Source: Apostichopus parvimensis (Eukaryota; Echinodermata; Holothuroidea; Aspidochirotida; Stichopodidae). From it: a stretch of 21,291 nt of DNA. The DNA lies in NCBI GenBank assembly GCA_000934455.1, contig KN883976.1, positions 87,845 through 109,135 of the forward strand, written 5' to 3'. The first letter of the stretch is position 1, and every line of letters begins with the position of its first letter. The translations under genes and the position numbers were made by a program. Shown one piece after another: positions 1 through 9,598 of the stretch. The notes under the pieces were generated by a model. The model was given only the letters and a program-made list of their open reading frames with translations. It had not been told where the DNA came from and made no database searches.

Positions 1-1430
1 CCTTTCTCATTTAGTTTGTCAAAGAAGAGGAAATTCTGAGCACTCAAGATGAAAACCCCCACAGGCAAAGTTGTGCATCAATAAATGGAGAATAGTGCAT
101 CAGAAGGCTCCAAATACCATCATCTCCTGGCAATAACTTAGCAAGACAACTGACAGACTACTGGACTGAACCCAGTTCACTTCATGTGCACGTTTTTAAA
201 GTAATTACAAAGATCAAGTTTCACGAAATGTGAGAAGAGACAAACCCCAAGAGGAAAACCAAGGCTGCCACAAATTTACAGGCAATTTGATTACGGCTTG
301 TTTGCATTCACTGAAAACAAGACACAGATCTAATGGCCTGCTGCATGCTATTCTTCTTCTTCCAGCCTTAACAAAAGTGACTTCAAACATTTTGGTAAGG
401 TTTACAGTAATATACTTGTGATCATTTGTGACCTGGCCACAATAGTGCACGAGGACCGGATGGACGGACGAAGTGAGCTAGAATGAATTACTGCTGTACA
501 TGCAGGGCAATAGCATGAATCAAGACCAAAATAACCAGTGATACTAAATTATGATTCTTGACAGCTTGAGTACAATGAAGCACTGTAAATTATCAACAGG
601 CTTTTGAATCAGCTTGTTCATATACGTAGGTCACACTACATAAAGCCTACAGTGTCTACTTTGGAACGGTATTCAGGTTTTGGATCTGATTTAAGTTGCA
701 GGCACTGGAAAAAAACACAGAAATGAAAAAAACACAATAAACGATGGCTTTAGCTACAAAATTAATTTTGATACTGTTTGTGAACCGTCGAAAACTGCTG
801 CTATCGGTCATTGTTGTATTTCTAAATTCCACTTTAAATTTTTGGGAAAATGACTCTTTACACAGTACCTGCAGTTAATCAATGAATGTGACTGGCCCGC
901 TTAGTCTTTGAGTCATACTAAGTGATACTATTTTTCTGCACTGTTTGCCTAGCTGTTAAAGTACGATGAATTCCATGTTTCATCTAAATATTGCTATTTT
1001 TTTTTCCATTCCTTCTTTATCACATTATATTGCAACTGTCTACTTTTGTTGAAAGACAATTTGTGTAAATCAAATAAAAGACCTTTCCATCCCACTGCTC
1101 CGTAGATGTTTTTTACTCTGTTGCTGTCAATTCATTCCATCTTTGAAATGTGGTTTTCATCTACGGATGAACGAAATCTGACAACAAAACCCTGTTTCAC
1201 ACATTCAACTCATGCCATCAAAATATCAGGAACAGTTCATACTCACTTGAATTTACTTAACGATGCAAGACCATAAAAGAAGGCTTACACAGGGTCGTGA
1301 CCAAATGTTGACCTATCTTATAAAGAGTGACTTCATGTAAATCAAGATCAGATCATTCAGCTCATCATTTCATCTCGCTGAACAACAAGCCAAGCTAGCT
1401 TAACTGTAACCTACTTTAAGTAGTATTCTT
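1..1430. other. Non-coding stretch, no gene seen
   Basis: AT-rich sequence with many stops in all frames. Two overlapping short ORFs on opposite strands near 214-450 have no recognisable domain and are treated as chance. The one signal of note is a splice-site-like pair around 366-394 on the plus strand, listed separately. No repeat family is recognised here. Confidence 0.6.
366..394 (+). other. Exon-like unit bounded by good splice consensus (weak candidate)
   Basis: A pyrimidine run ending CTTCTTCTTCCAG lies directly before 366 and a GTAAGG donor begins at 395, leaving a 29-nt unit. Two of its three frames are open (LNKSDFKHF or LTKVTSNIL). The signals are good, but the unit is very short and no neighbouring exon on this strand can be joined to it with support. 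Several such pseudo-exons are expected by chance in 21 kb of animal DNA, so this is listed only as something an RNA dataset could settle. Confidence 0.15.
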
Positions 1431-1460
1431 CTCCTCCTCCTCCTCCTCCTCCTCCTCCTC
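1431..1460. repeat. (CTC)10 microsatellite
   Basis: Ten uninterrupted CTC triplets, followed by ATCAATG. On the opposite strand this is a pure GAG purine run. It is simple sequence, likely length-polymorphic, with no coding context around it. Confidence 0.97.
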
Positions 1461-2263
1461 ATCAATGACGGAAATTTATGGACAAGATACTCTGGCAAAA
1501 TTATCGCTATCCATTTCCCTCCAGCAGAATGCTACTTAAAGGGCGATGAAACGCAAGTTCTTACCATTCAACATAAGGGGTTGACATTATTTAATGGCAT
1601 TTTTGTATTTTCAAAGAGAGAGACCAAAGTGAACAGTTTTAACTTCACTTCAGTTGTGTTCAATCTGGCGTCAGTTTGCCTTACGGCATTTTACATGTAG
1701 ATTGTTTCACTGTAGATATAAATATTTATGAGACACTTTCTAGTTACTTCTCTTCTTTTCTTTTTTAGCAATAATGGAAAACAAACTTTCCCCTTCTTTC
1801 TGTCTCCAACAATTCTCTTATATATGAATATGTGATGGTATGTGCATGAAAACCTTATTATCAAATTACTTAATTGTGTCCTCTTTCGACAACCAAGCAA
1901 CACTCGATGATCGTGTTTTGTGTTACTGATCCAGAAGAGAAAAGGTACTGTACTCTCTACATATTGAGTATTGTTTACAAATGCAGGCTGTTGATGCCAA
2001 AGTCCTAACTGGATCAATTCAAAAGGCAACAATAATACAAAGTTCGTTATCTCACAAAGCCCAAGGTGGAATATATGCAGTACAATAACATGTTCCACGT
2101 TATCATGTTAAAGTTTTTAGGTGAAAATTATGACAAACTTCACAAGGAATAATTTAAAACCTGTCATTACGGTGGTACTGGATACTTGTACACAGTTCAG
2201 CAGCATCTGTTAATGTATGTATATTAAATAAGAATATACACACAGAAACTTTGCCACTTACTT
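1461..2263. other. Non-coding stretch, no gene seen
   Basis: AT-rich sequence. A 135-codon ORF on the minus strand at 1691-2098 has no domain, is rich in low-complexity Lys/Leu runs translated from a TCTTTTCTTTTTT-type tract, and is treated as chance. Confidence 0.55.
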
Positions 2264-2335
2264 GTGTTACAACTGATTTCATCAGTCTCGAAATGGAGAG
2301 TTACGATTAAGTGTTACAAACTGATTCCATCAGTC
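2264..2335 (+). repeat. Short direct duplication, 47-bp offset
   Basis: The word GTGTTACAACTGATTTCATC at 2264 recurs at 2311 with one inserted A and a T-to-C change, and both copies continue into CAGTC. The start-to-start offset is 47 bp. It lies just upstream of, and has nearly the same period as, the 49-bp minisatellite at 2527-2821, though the unit sequences differ. Confidence 0.75.
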
Positions 2336-2526
2336 CTGGACTGATCCAAGCAAAACCTGTCTCAACTGAATAAAGGAATTGTGGCCTACACTTATTAACA
2401 ACAATAACAGCAGGGAAACAACTAGTGGGCAAAGATATAGAAATTGCCATTCATTCATCCTTTCTTTGGCTTGACAAAGGTCATTGAACATGTCAAAATG
2501 GTTTATGTTATAATGCAAAACCATAT

Positions 2527-2821
2527 GATCTAAGCCATTGGACTAACTTACTGTTGACCAGTGGGCAGTAGCGCTGATCAAAGCCATTGGACTAACTTAC
2601 TTTAGACCAGTGGGCAATAGCGTTGATCAAAGCCATTGGACTAACTTACAGTAGACCAGTTGGCAGTAGGTGATCAAAGCCATTGGACTTACTTACTGTA
2701 GACCAGTGGGCAGTAGCGTTGATCAAAGCCATTGGACTGTAAACCTACTGTAGACCAGTGGGCAGTAGCACTGATCAAAGCCATTGGACTAACTTACTGT
2801 TTACCAGTGGGCAATAGCTTT
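2527..2821 (+). repeat. 49-bp minisatellite, six units, with TCF/LEF-like and CCAAT words
   Basis: Six head-to-tail units begin at 2527, 2576, 2625, 2672, 2721 and 2773, with lengths 49, 49, 47, 49, 52 and 49 bp. The consensus runs GATCAAAGCCATTGGACTAA, then CTTACTGTAGACCAGTGGGC, then AGTAGCGTT. Units 2-6 carry GATCAAAG, which fits the published TCF/LEF consensus SWTCAAAG; unit 1 reads GATCTAAG. All six have CCATTGG, an inverted CCAAT pentamer. Most units also read ACAGTAAGT or close to it on the minus strand, a splice-donor-like word. Unit 3 has a 2-bp deletion and unit 5 a small insertion. The repeat itself is certain. A regulatory role is inference, because the words are conserved simply by being part of the repeat. 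Confidence 0.97.
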
Positions 2822-3500
2822 GAGAGTCAGGTTAGGCCGTGGGGAAAACTGTCGTAGCAAACCTCCCACCCCCCTTCTTGAAAAGATCTCATGTTTTCCT
2901 CCAGTACATTTTGAAAATGAGAATAAATGATGTATCCATCACTTCCCTGGGCCCCACCATTGAAACCCTGGGATATATCCACTGATCCTATCCCCTGACC
3001 CTATCCCTTCCCTATCGCCTTTCTATTTATAAGCCTCCCATTGAATGTTTCTACCTATATGTGACATGCATGTATGTCACCTACAGTAGTTGCATGAACA
3101 CAGTGAACAAACAAAAATGCCACTGACATAGGTACAGTATGGTGAGAATAGAGTATAACAGTTCAGTAGAAAGGGTCCAAATTAAGGCAAATAGTCTTAA
3201 AAGCTTGCAGCATACAATAAATGGACATATTACTGACAGACAATTCCACAAGCTCCCCTCAAATTTTGTGCTATACAGTAGTCAGCAACTAGTTCCTAAA
3301 TTGGTAAATAGGGACACTCTTACCACTTGTTTTTTTTCCACTTCTACATCCTTGTCCTTTTTTTTTGCCGCTGTCAAGTCCAAAACAGGATAGAGAGCAA
3401 GAAAGGTGAAGACTGATATCCTGATAGGAATCTGATCTGGCCACTATAGCCTTGAACTTGAAGTATATTGAGTAACTTGAAGCATAAACCCCATCATTAT
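2822..3500. other. Non-coding stretch, no gene seen
   Basis: Contains a C-rich patch near 2866-2876, a loose pyrimidine-rich CCTATCCC repetition near 2985-3020, and T-runs near 3331-3367. An 84-codon ORF at 3139-3393 has no domain and ends in Phe/Ser translated from the T-runs, so it is not accepted as a gene. Confidence 0.55.
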
Positions 3501-3519
3501 TGTGTGTGTGTGTGTGTGT
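3501..3519. repeat. (TG)n microsatellite
   Basis: Nineteen bases of alternating TG, an ordinary dinucleotide microsatellite. Confidence 0.95.
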
Positions 3520-6085
3520 ACAAATTGCAAGTACCTAAACAGAAACTGTGATATTAAAACAGTCGATGACCATGTGCAGCAGGTCTCGCTTTGATACCCT
3601 GTATATACATTGTAATAAACATGATCATAATATTTGATTTTTTTTTAATGTTTAATGTTTTTTTCATGTGACTTCACTTATACTTTACCTATGAGACTGT
3701 CACCAGAGGTGATCTTCTTTACTCGATATTATATTTTCATTTGTTCTTAAAAACATAAGCACATTCCCTTTTTGCTCCTGCCTAGAGGAACAATAGGTAG
3801 GTATACATTAATAAGGAAAACTGTTCCAAACAAAAAAGGAAATTACTCAAATGCTTTTATAATTACTAACAGACTCTTCTGAGTTAAATAGATTCTATAA
3901 GTTTGGTACAGCAACACACACTGCATGCTAGCAGGGAAGTCAGCCATTTTTATTTATTTTTTTTTAAAGCTTTCTCTCTCATTGCACTTGACGGCCCCCA
4001 ACAATATCAAATTTTAGCACCTGTGACTTTTGTTTTGATCGGGTAAAGAGACATATTCCAACAAAGAATGTAAAGGTGACTAAACAAGCTGATCCGTGAC
4101 GGTAGTACTTTAAACTCCACCTCCATGAACGAACACAGCTTTACACAGGTGTATCTCTTCTCATCTAATCAAGAGTACCATTGGTCTCAGCCAACCTTAC
4201 AAAAAAAAGAGCGACTTATTTGGATGTATGCCAATGTGAACCCCCACTCAGTAATTTAGTATCACTTCATACATATTAATGTGTATTTCATGGATGATAG
4301 AATATATAACTTAAATGGTTGAAGTGATGAGGAGTAGCCTATAAAACATTAGACGGAAAATAATGTAAACAGATCATTTCAAAAGAGAGTAAAGCCCGGT
4401 GAATGGGGACTACAAGAGAGGGACAGAAAAGTGACAGGATAAAATATTAAAGATCACTATTTTGATTTGACTTGACATTTTTCTTCTTTAGGAATTTTTC
4501 TCATTTCTCAGTCATCCATATTTTCAAAAGATAAGTGCGTCTGAAAATGATGGTCAACATCACGTAGAAGTTATATTCCCTGTATTTCTTACAATAATTT
4601 TTCTTTGCTCAGCAAGACACCGACACCATGAGTTAACAATTACTCCTGCGCCAGCACTATTCAGGAATTGGTCATTTGTTCAAAACTATGGAATCATGGG
4701 GTGGGATTATTAACATTTGTTATCATGTTTTTCATTTGTCTGAGTTCTTAGTTTCCAGGGGACCCTCTTAAGATTTTTCATGTGTAATTTTGTTATAAAA
4801 TTTCAGTTCTAAACATCTGGCAATGGTTGTTACCGTGGCCACCTTGCACTATGACACTGGCATGTGTTACTGCCTATAAAGCTGGGATGTGGAACCTCTC
4901 CTTAGTCAGTGATTCCTCGCAGAAGTGGTTTGAAGTCATTTCAAATGCCTAGATACAACTTCAAGCTTAATATTAGTGGAATTCTTCTTAAAATGAGCTT
5001 CAGAATCTTCACTCTTCGAATTGACCTAAATGACGGTGGCCAACCAGCTGGCCTGTATTGATGCTGGAGAAGTTAGGACCAAATTTATACCAAGAGAAGG
5101 GACCGACAGGTCAAATACGCAAGGTAAGATGCCCGATAGTGGCCCCAACCACGAGGTAACACCACATCAGAGTGACATGTACCAGACAGCACGGTAACTG
5201 TTAAAGTACATTGATATGCGCTTGGTAGAAGGATGAGCGTTAAATCCCATTGCCAACTAATGAGACTGCCAAACTACTAATATTTTGAGTCTTGTTAAAA
5301 CTCAGTTTCTGGTGGATGGATTTAATACATGGCCACCTCGTACAACCCACACACCCCCCTCCTTTCCCTGCACAAGCTACTGGTTACTGCATAACATATA
5401 CGTACATACATCTGTCACTACCAAACACGTTTTAACACTAGCTATTTTGTAAGTTGGTTTTTATATAGACCAAAGCAGACATTTCAAATGTTTAGAAAAG
5501 TCTAGTGTTTCAAAGCTTTTTAGGAGCATGGGGCTCTTGATTTCTTCAGGAACCCTATTATCATTTCAGACTTGACAGGTTTGAAACATTTATTATGGCC
5601 ACCTCAAGGGCCTTCCGGGATCATAGTGAGGGTTATTCACATTTGAGAACACAAGGAGGATCAGCATAATGTTGTCCCTTGGGGACCAAGGTAATAATGC
5701 TGGCCAGGGATACTACTCCACATCTGAGAATGGGTAATGGAACAACGCTCAAACGAAAGAACATTATGCAAGTGCAACAAGGTCACAATGATCGTTTACA
5801 AATCAAGTAGCTCGTAGTACTACAGTGCGTTTGTCTCCATTTATACGGAAGGGATGGGACAACGTGACCAAAACTTTGGGTCAGATGAACACTGAGCGTT
5901 CAAAGTACAATCTTGATTAACAATAACAATCACACATCTATGCTGATGGCAGCAGAAAATAGTATATCTGTGCTGAATCATGCCTGGCATTGGGGGTGGG
6001 GAGCTGAGAGGGTGGTAGGGAAGTTGGGTGTAATGGAACCCAGAAACTTTAGTGGCAGCTCTAAACATGACCACTGACGTGCTAG
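3520..6085. other. Long non-coding stretch, no gene seen
   Basis: No recognised coding domain, RNA gene or repeat family in about 2.5 kb. There are T-runs near 3638-3663 and 3955-3966 and a G-rich patch near 5992-6020. The 99-codon minus-strand ORF at 5841-6140 partly overlaps the plus-strand LINE fragment and has no recognisable domain. Confidence 0.5.
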
Positions 6086-6376
6086 AAGATAAGTAATAAC
6101 CTATCAAACAAAGGCATTTCATTAGGTGTTCATGCTTCAATTGAAGACAATTTATCCTTTACCGACTTTTTCATACATGCTAATAGTAGTTGTACCAGAG
6201 GTCATTGTCTTAAACTCCGAAAGTCACAAAGTAGGGTTAATATTCGGCATAACTTTTATTCTAATAGGGTTGTGAATGAGTGGAACGGTTTGCCTGAGAA
6301 AGTTGTACTTGCAAGTAGTGCCAATGGGTTAAAGAATGCTTTGGACAAGCACTTTAAGCATTGTAATCGGGTCTGA
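6086..6376 (+). pseudogene. LINE ORF2 C-terminal fragment (5'-truncated)
   Basis: An open frame without a start codon runs from after a TAG at 6083 to a TGA at 6374-6376, giving 96 residues. The distal part contains TRGHCLKLRKSQSRVNIR, then FYSNRVVNEWNGLP, then LKNALDKHF. This is the familiar C-terminal block (TRGH..KL, then a F(F/Y)S.RV(V/I)N.WN.LP stretch, then a K..LD.H tail) that follows the reverse transcriptase domain in CR1/L2-like non-LTR retrotransposons of invertebrates. A full ORF2 is about ten times longer, so endonuclease and polymerase cores are absent and the copy cannot move. The first 15-20 residues match less obviously, and the true insertion boundary may lie anywhere from 6086 to about 6140. 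There is no intron, and no neighbouring gene. The family assignment is by motif memory. The clade is less sure than the LINE identity. Confidence 0.85.
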
Positions 6377-6472
6377 GTGTTTGTGTCTTCAGTTTTTTTC
6401 TCTCTCCTATAGGGTCCTTGATGGGGACTTGAGTGTCCCTCCTGATCCTTTTTTTCTACTAAACTAAACTAA
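6086..6472 (+). mobile_element. 5'-truncated LINE insertion, 3' end with CTAAA tail
   Basis: The pseudogene's stop is followed by about 80 bp of 3' UTR and then a tandem CTAAA tail (CTAAACTAAACTAA, 6459-6472), in place of poly(A). The UTR holds a small hairpin, GGGAC (6424-6428) with GTCCC (6435-6439) around a TTGAGT loop. A short UTR, a 3' hairpin and a short tandem-repeat tail are typical of CR1/L2-type LINEs, whose reverse transcriptase recognises the RNA 3' end. No target-site duplication is visible, and the left edge is uncertain. Confidence 0.8.
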
Positions 6473-8158
6473 GTTCACACAACCGATTCCAAGACTACCA
6501 ACTTATCATTACAGAAGTTGTCTCATATTTGCTCTGGTCCCCTTGTGGGGCTCTGGTATTTCATCACAACTTACAAACCACATTAATGCAGGAGAGAAAG
6601 AAACAAACAGATAGATGCATTATTTTCTTAATCATTTATCAATGAAAAAAGATCGAACATGAATAAATGACATGTCATAATCCTTATTACTGAAGTTAAT
6701 ACAGACACTTTTTTATAAAAATGACTTGTAGTAAGTCAAACCCCCATGATGCTTAGTACGTAACATGACAATCAACAATATAATCACCATCAACTGGACT
6801 AGGTCGGGTCTGCGATAAAACCTGTTTCTGATAAAGTTACCATAATCTCTAACTGGGTAGCATAACTCATACAATTTTCCACGTTGAGGCGATCCACCAA
6901 TTTTCCATCAACTCAGGGGTATGTTACCTAATATTGCTCTAAGTAACTGCAATTTAATTAACTTATTACGATTCATATTAATTACCCAACTATTGAAAAC
7001 AGAGTTGTTGTTGTCCCTTCACGGATAATTAAATATTATGGCTAATTTAGAAACAATTTGCAAATCAAATATGACACACACGATCACTCCTCCTAGCTAT
7101 TCACTATTTCATCATGTTGATATCACATATATACGACTACACACTGAAGATAGGCTAGCTTCAAATAGACATACCAAAACTATAATGTAAAAGCCTTCAG
7201 TAATATCAGCACTGTAACAAAATACTCCTTAATCGCCCCGATTACAAATTTATGAACTGCAATATGGAGGTATTACTACAGCTCAATGTTAACCAAATCC
7301 ATCCAAGTGTTGTTTTATAATAACCTAACATATGACAGGTACACTTGATATATATACTAACACACAGTATCTACTAACAATACCGACACATACATCACAA
7401 TAAGACATCTATGTAGTGCTAACTGTTGTACAGGTCTCAACCAGTCAAAACACAAATGAAGGCTTACTCATGCTACAAGATTTCTAATATCAGAAATCAA
7501 GGTTGATCTGTGAAAGAATGCATGTGAAATTTCAGAAACTTATCCCTTAAAAAAGCCAAACTTACCCAGCAAAGGTTTCCCCTTGGATCAAAAAATCAAG
7601 GAATCACAGGATGATCACACTGAAACATGGCTTAGATATCCCAAAAGAATGGAATTAGTGGACTATAATACTATCAAAATCTTCAGCCATTCAATGTGTA
7701 CACACACATTGGGCTGTCTTTGTGTACAAGTATAGTGCACTTTGTACAGGTTAGGTGTGTAAGAATATGTAATCAGTAGCCTGTGTGAGAGGTCTACACC
7801 ATTCACATGTAGGGGGGTTATTTTTTTTTTATGTTACAATAGTGTGAAAACCTGGCAGTGTTGTTTTGGTAAGGATTATCAAGGAAGGGAAATTGTTGGA
7901 TGGGTAAACTTGGTAGTGTCAGAAAGAACTGCTTTGTAACCTGTCAAGGATTTGCTGTTGTGTAAAAAACATAAAAAGAGGTCTGTCTTTTCTCTTTCTA
8001 TTTTATTTTTTTAGAGGAAGTACAAAGTCAATTGCAGAAGTCATGATCAACAAGAAGGAAATAATTTGTTCAGTTTGGGAATGATTTGAATTTTCTTTAT
8101 TTGCTATTAAACAACTGATGTTCAGTTTACCAGGATTACAATCTCAAGGCAAGAAAAT
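6473..8158. other. Non-coding stretch, no gene seen
   Basis: About 1.7 kb of AT-rich sequence with no supported gene or known repeat. It has a T-run near 7821-7830 and a perfect 8-bp inverted repeat with a 4-nt spacer at 7692-7711, which is not more than chance would give. Confidence 0.5.
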
Positions 8159-8198
8159 CCAGAGAAAACCAGAGGAAACCAGAGAAAAGCAGAGAGGA
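8159..8198 (+). repeat. 10-bp tandem repeat, four units
   Basis: Units CCAGAGAAAA, CCAGAGGAAA, CCAGAGAAAA and GCAGAGAGGA follow one another without spacers. This is a short, purine-rich, imperfect minisatellite just upstream of the second LINE fragment. Confidence 0.85.
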
Positions 8199-8290
8199 AT
8201 ATGAGAGAACAATCAACCAATCTACAGGTCAAGGAAACATTCATAACTCTAAGGGTTCTCGCAGTTTGTGAAACATAATAATGTGGTAAA

Positions 8291-8354
8291 CTCTTGTGAT
8301 TTCTAGATGAGGATGCCACTAGAATGCTTATTCAAGGCTCTTGTGATTTCTAGA
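8291..8354 (+). repeat. 17-bp direct repeat inside the LINE fragment
   Basis: CTCTTGTGATTTCTAGA occurs at 8291-8307 and again, identical, at 8338-8354, 47 bp apart. The downstream copy is in the reverse transcriptase frame (encoding the LVISR part); the upstream copy is out of frame by two bases. This looks like a local duplication within the decayed element and may mark its left edge. Confidence 0.85.
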
Positions 8355-8660
8355 ATTGATTACGCAAATTCTCTTTTAATTGGTGTAAACGAATCGTATA
8401 TTCAACTTCTTCGATTGATTCAAAATTCCGCGTCTAGGCTAATGACTACTTCATCTCTAAGAGAACACATAAAAGCCGTCATATACCACCTTCATTGGTT
8501 GCCTGTTGAATGTCGTGTGCAGTTTAAGGTTTTAGTACTTTGCTTCATTTGTCTGATAGGCACTGCCCCTAACTAATTAATTGATAAAATTCTACCAACG
8601 GTATCGTACGTTTGTCTTATCCATTTAACTTCATTGCTATTTTCATTTATTAAGTTTTGA
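8307..8660 (+). pseudogene. LINE reverse transcriptase fragment with nonsense mutation
   Basis: The frame from about 8325 reads LFKALVISRIDYANSLL, then IQLLRLIQNSASRLM, HLHWLPVECRVQFKVLVL and IGTAPN. This is the thumb-proximal block of CR1/Jockey-type reverse transcriptases (LV.SR.DYCNSLL, LQ..QN.AARL, LHWLPV..R..FK, G.AP.YL). A TAA at 8574-8576 sits where the family normally has tyrosine after AP(S/N). The same frame continues with LIDKILPTVSYV, still family-like, and stays open to about 8658, so the stop is an inactivating point change, not the natural end. Residues before 8325, including the ATG at 8307, come from a local duplication and are not a real start. The polymerase catalytic core is missing. 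The block differs from the 6.1-kb fragment, so the two appear to come from different LINE families. The right edge is approximate. Confidence 0.85.
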
Positions 8661-9355
8661 AGTTTTATTTTTAAATCACTTAGAGCTTTCTTTTAGAATA
8701 AGTGCTATATATATGTAATTTAATAATGATAAAAATATATTTAGCCCAATAAAATTGACTGTTGAATGCTGCTGTATGTGCTGGTGGAAAATGTCAAAGC
8801 TTTCCATACGTGGATAATTGACAAAGCCATCTCTACAATTTATGTGGAAGTTCCATCACTTTGAGGAATTATTAGATTCAATTACATTCTGCGGTTTATT
8901 TCTGTAATTTATCTTGTTCTTCAATGGGTAACAGAAAGGTTCAGCAGAAAGACAAATGAAAGAAGAGTATATTATATTAATGTTTCATATTTAAGATTTT
9001 TTAGCGCCTCCCATCTTGTTCACAATCTAACAGATATTTTGAGGAAAAAGTCCTTGAAAATCCTGAAGCCGAAGAGCAAATTTTTACTGTTTTTCTTTTT
9101 GCTTGTTTGACAGTCGGAGAAGGAGGTCTTACTTTGTGGTCGTCCTAACAGCCAATTGGGTTGTCCTTAAAATGTAGCAAAATAACAAAAGAATGAACAA
9201 TATACGTACTGTAGAAGAGATGTGTAGTTTTGGTGAAAGGAACACCAACTTTGGGCCAGTAAAACTCCCATTTGGGTTGATCATAGGCTTTTATTTCTGT
9301 CATATTTCAGAATCTCTAAAGTGTTGATGGGCGACACCAATTTATAATTTTTACC
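8661..9355. other. Non-coding stretch, no gene seen
   Basis: AT-rich, with a TATATAT-type patch near 8706-8742. No supported gene, RNA or known repeat. Confidence 0.5.
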
Positions 9356-9415
9356 TATTTAGTTACATTGTATTTAGTTACATTGTATTTAGTTACATTG
9401 TATTTAGTTACATTG
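9356..9415 (+). repeat. Perfect 15-bp tandem repeat, four units
   Basis: TATTTAGTTACATTG is repeated four times with no mismatch (9356-9370, 9371-9385, 9386-9400, 9401-9415). Perfect identity suggests a recent expansion. Confidence 0.97.
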
Positions 9416-9446
9416 CAATCTGACTTTGAAGTATCACTTTCACTAA

Positions 9447-9490
9447 CTCCTGCCTCCTCCTATCCTCTCCCTCTCCTCCCCCTCCCCCTC
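9447..9490. repeat. Polypyrimidine (CT-rich) tract
   Basis: About 44 bp composed almost only of C and T, with CTCC and CCCCT words. It is low complexity. It lies downstream, in minus-strand terms, of the candidate exon at 9556-9598 and would be a purine run in that transcript. Confidence 0.8.
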
Positions 9491-9555
9491 ATAGAGAAAG
9501 ATAAGTACAAAAGAGAAAATAAATAAGGACAGAATTTCCAAGATACAAAACTTAC

Positions 9556-9598
9556 CTCTTCCTTTTCACTCTCAGAGTTCTGCAAATCATCAAAACGT
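9556..9598 (-). CDS. Candidate internal exon, 43 nt (unidentified gene)
   Basis: Read on the minus strand, a long pyrimidine tract (TTTTTTCCCTTTCTTG, then TTTTGTTTTGTAG) ends directly before this unit, and GAG followed by the donor GTAAGTTTT ends it. Both sites are close to the metazoan consensus, with a TTAAT-type branch-point word about 45 nt upstream of the acceptor. One frame, entered after a single completing base, reads RFDDLQNSESEKEE, an acidic, soluble-looking stretch with normal protein composition. A second frame is open but hydrophobic/basic; the third has a stop. The unit is too short to identify a family, and no function is offered. The other minus-strand exon-like units in the window (20308-20387, 20630-20698) do not join to the preferred frame, so any flanking exons may lie outside the window. 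Chance pseudo-exons are common, so this is a candidate only. Confidence 0.35.

Noticed and set aside
1691..2098. 135-codon minus-strand ORF
   Set aside because: No domain, no splice or promoter context, and part of it is the translation of a T/C-rich tract; ORFs of this length occur by chance in a six-frame scan of 21 kb.
3139..3393. 84-codon plus-strand ORF
   Set aside because: Its C-terminal Phe/Ser stretch is a translation of T-runs, and no motif is present.
5841..6140. 99-codon minus-strand ORF
   Set aside because: No recognised domain, and it partly overlaps the frame of the LINE fragment on the other strand.
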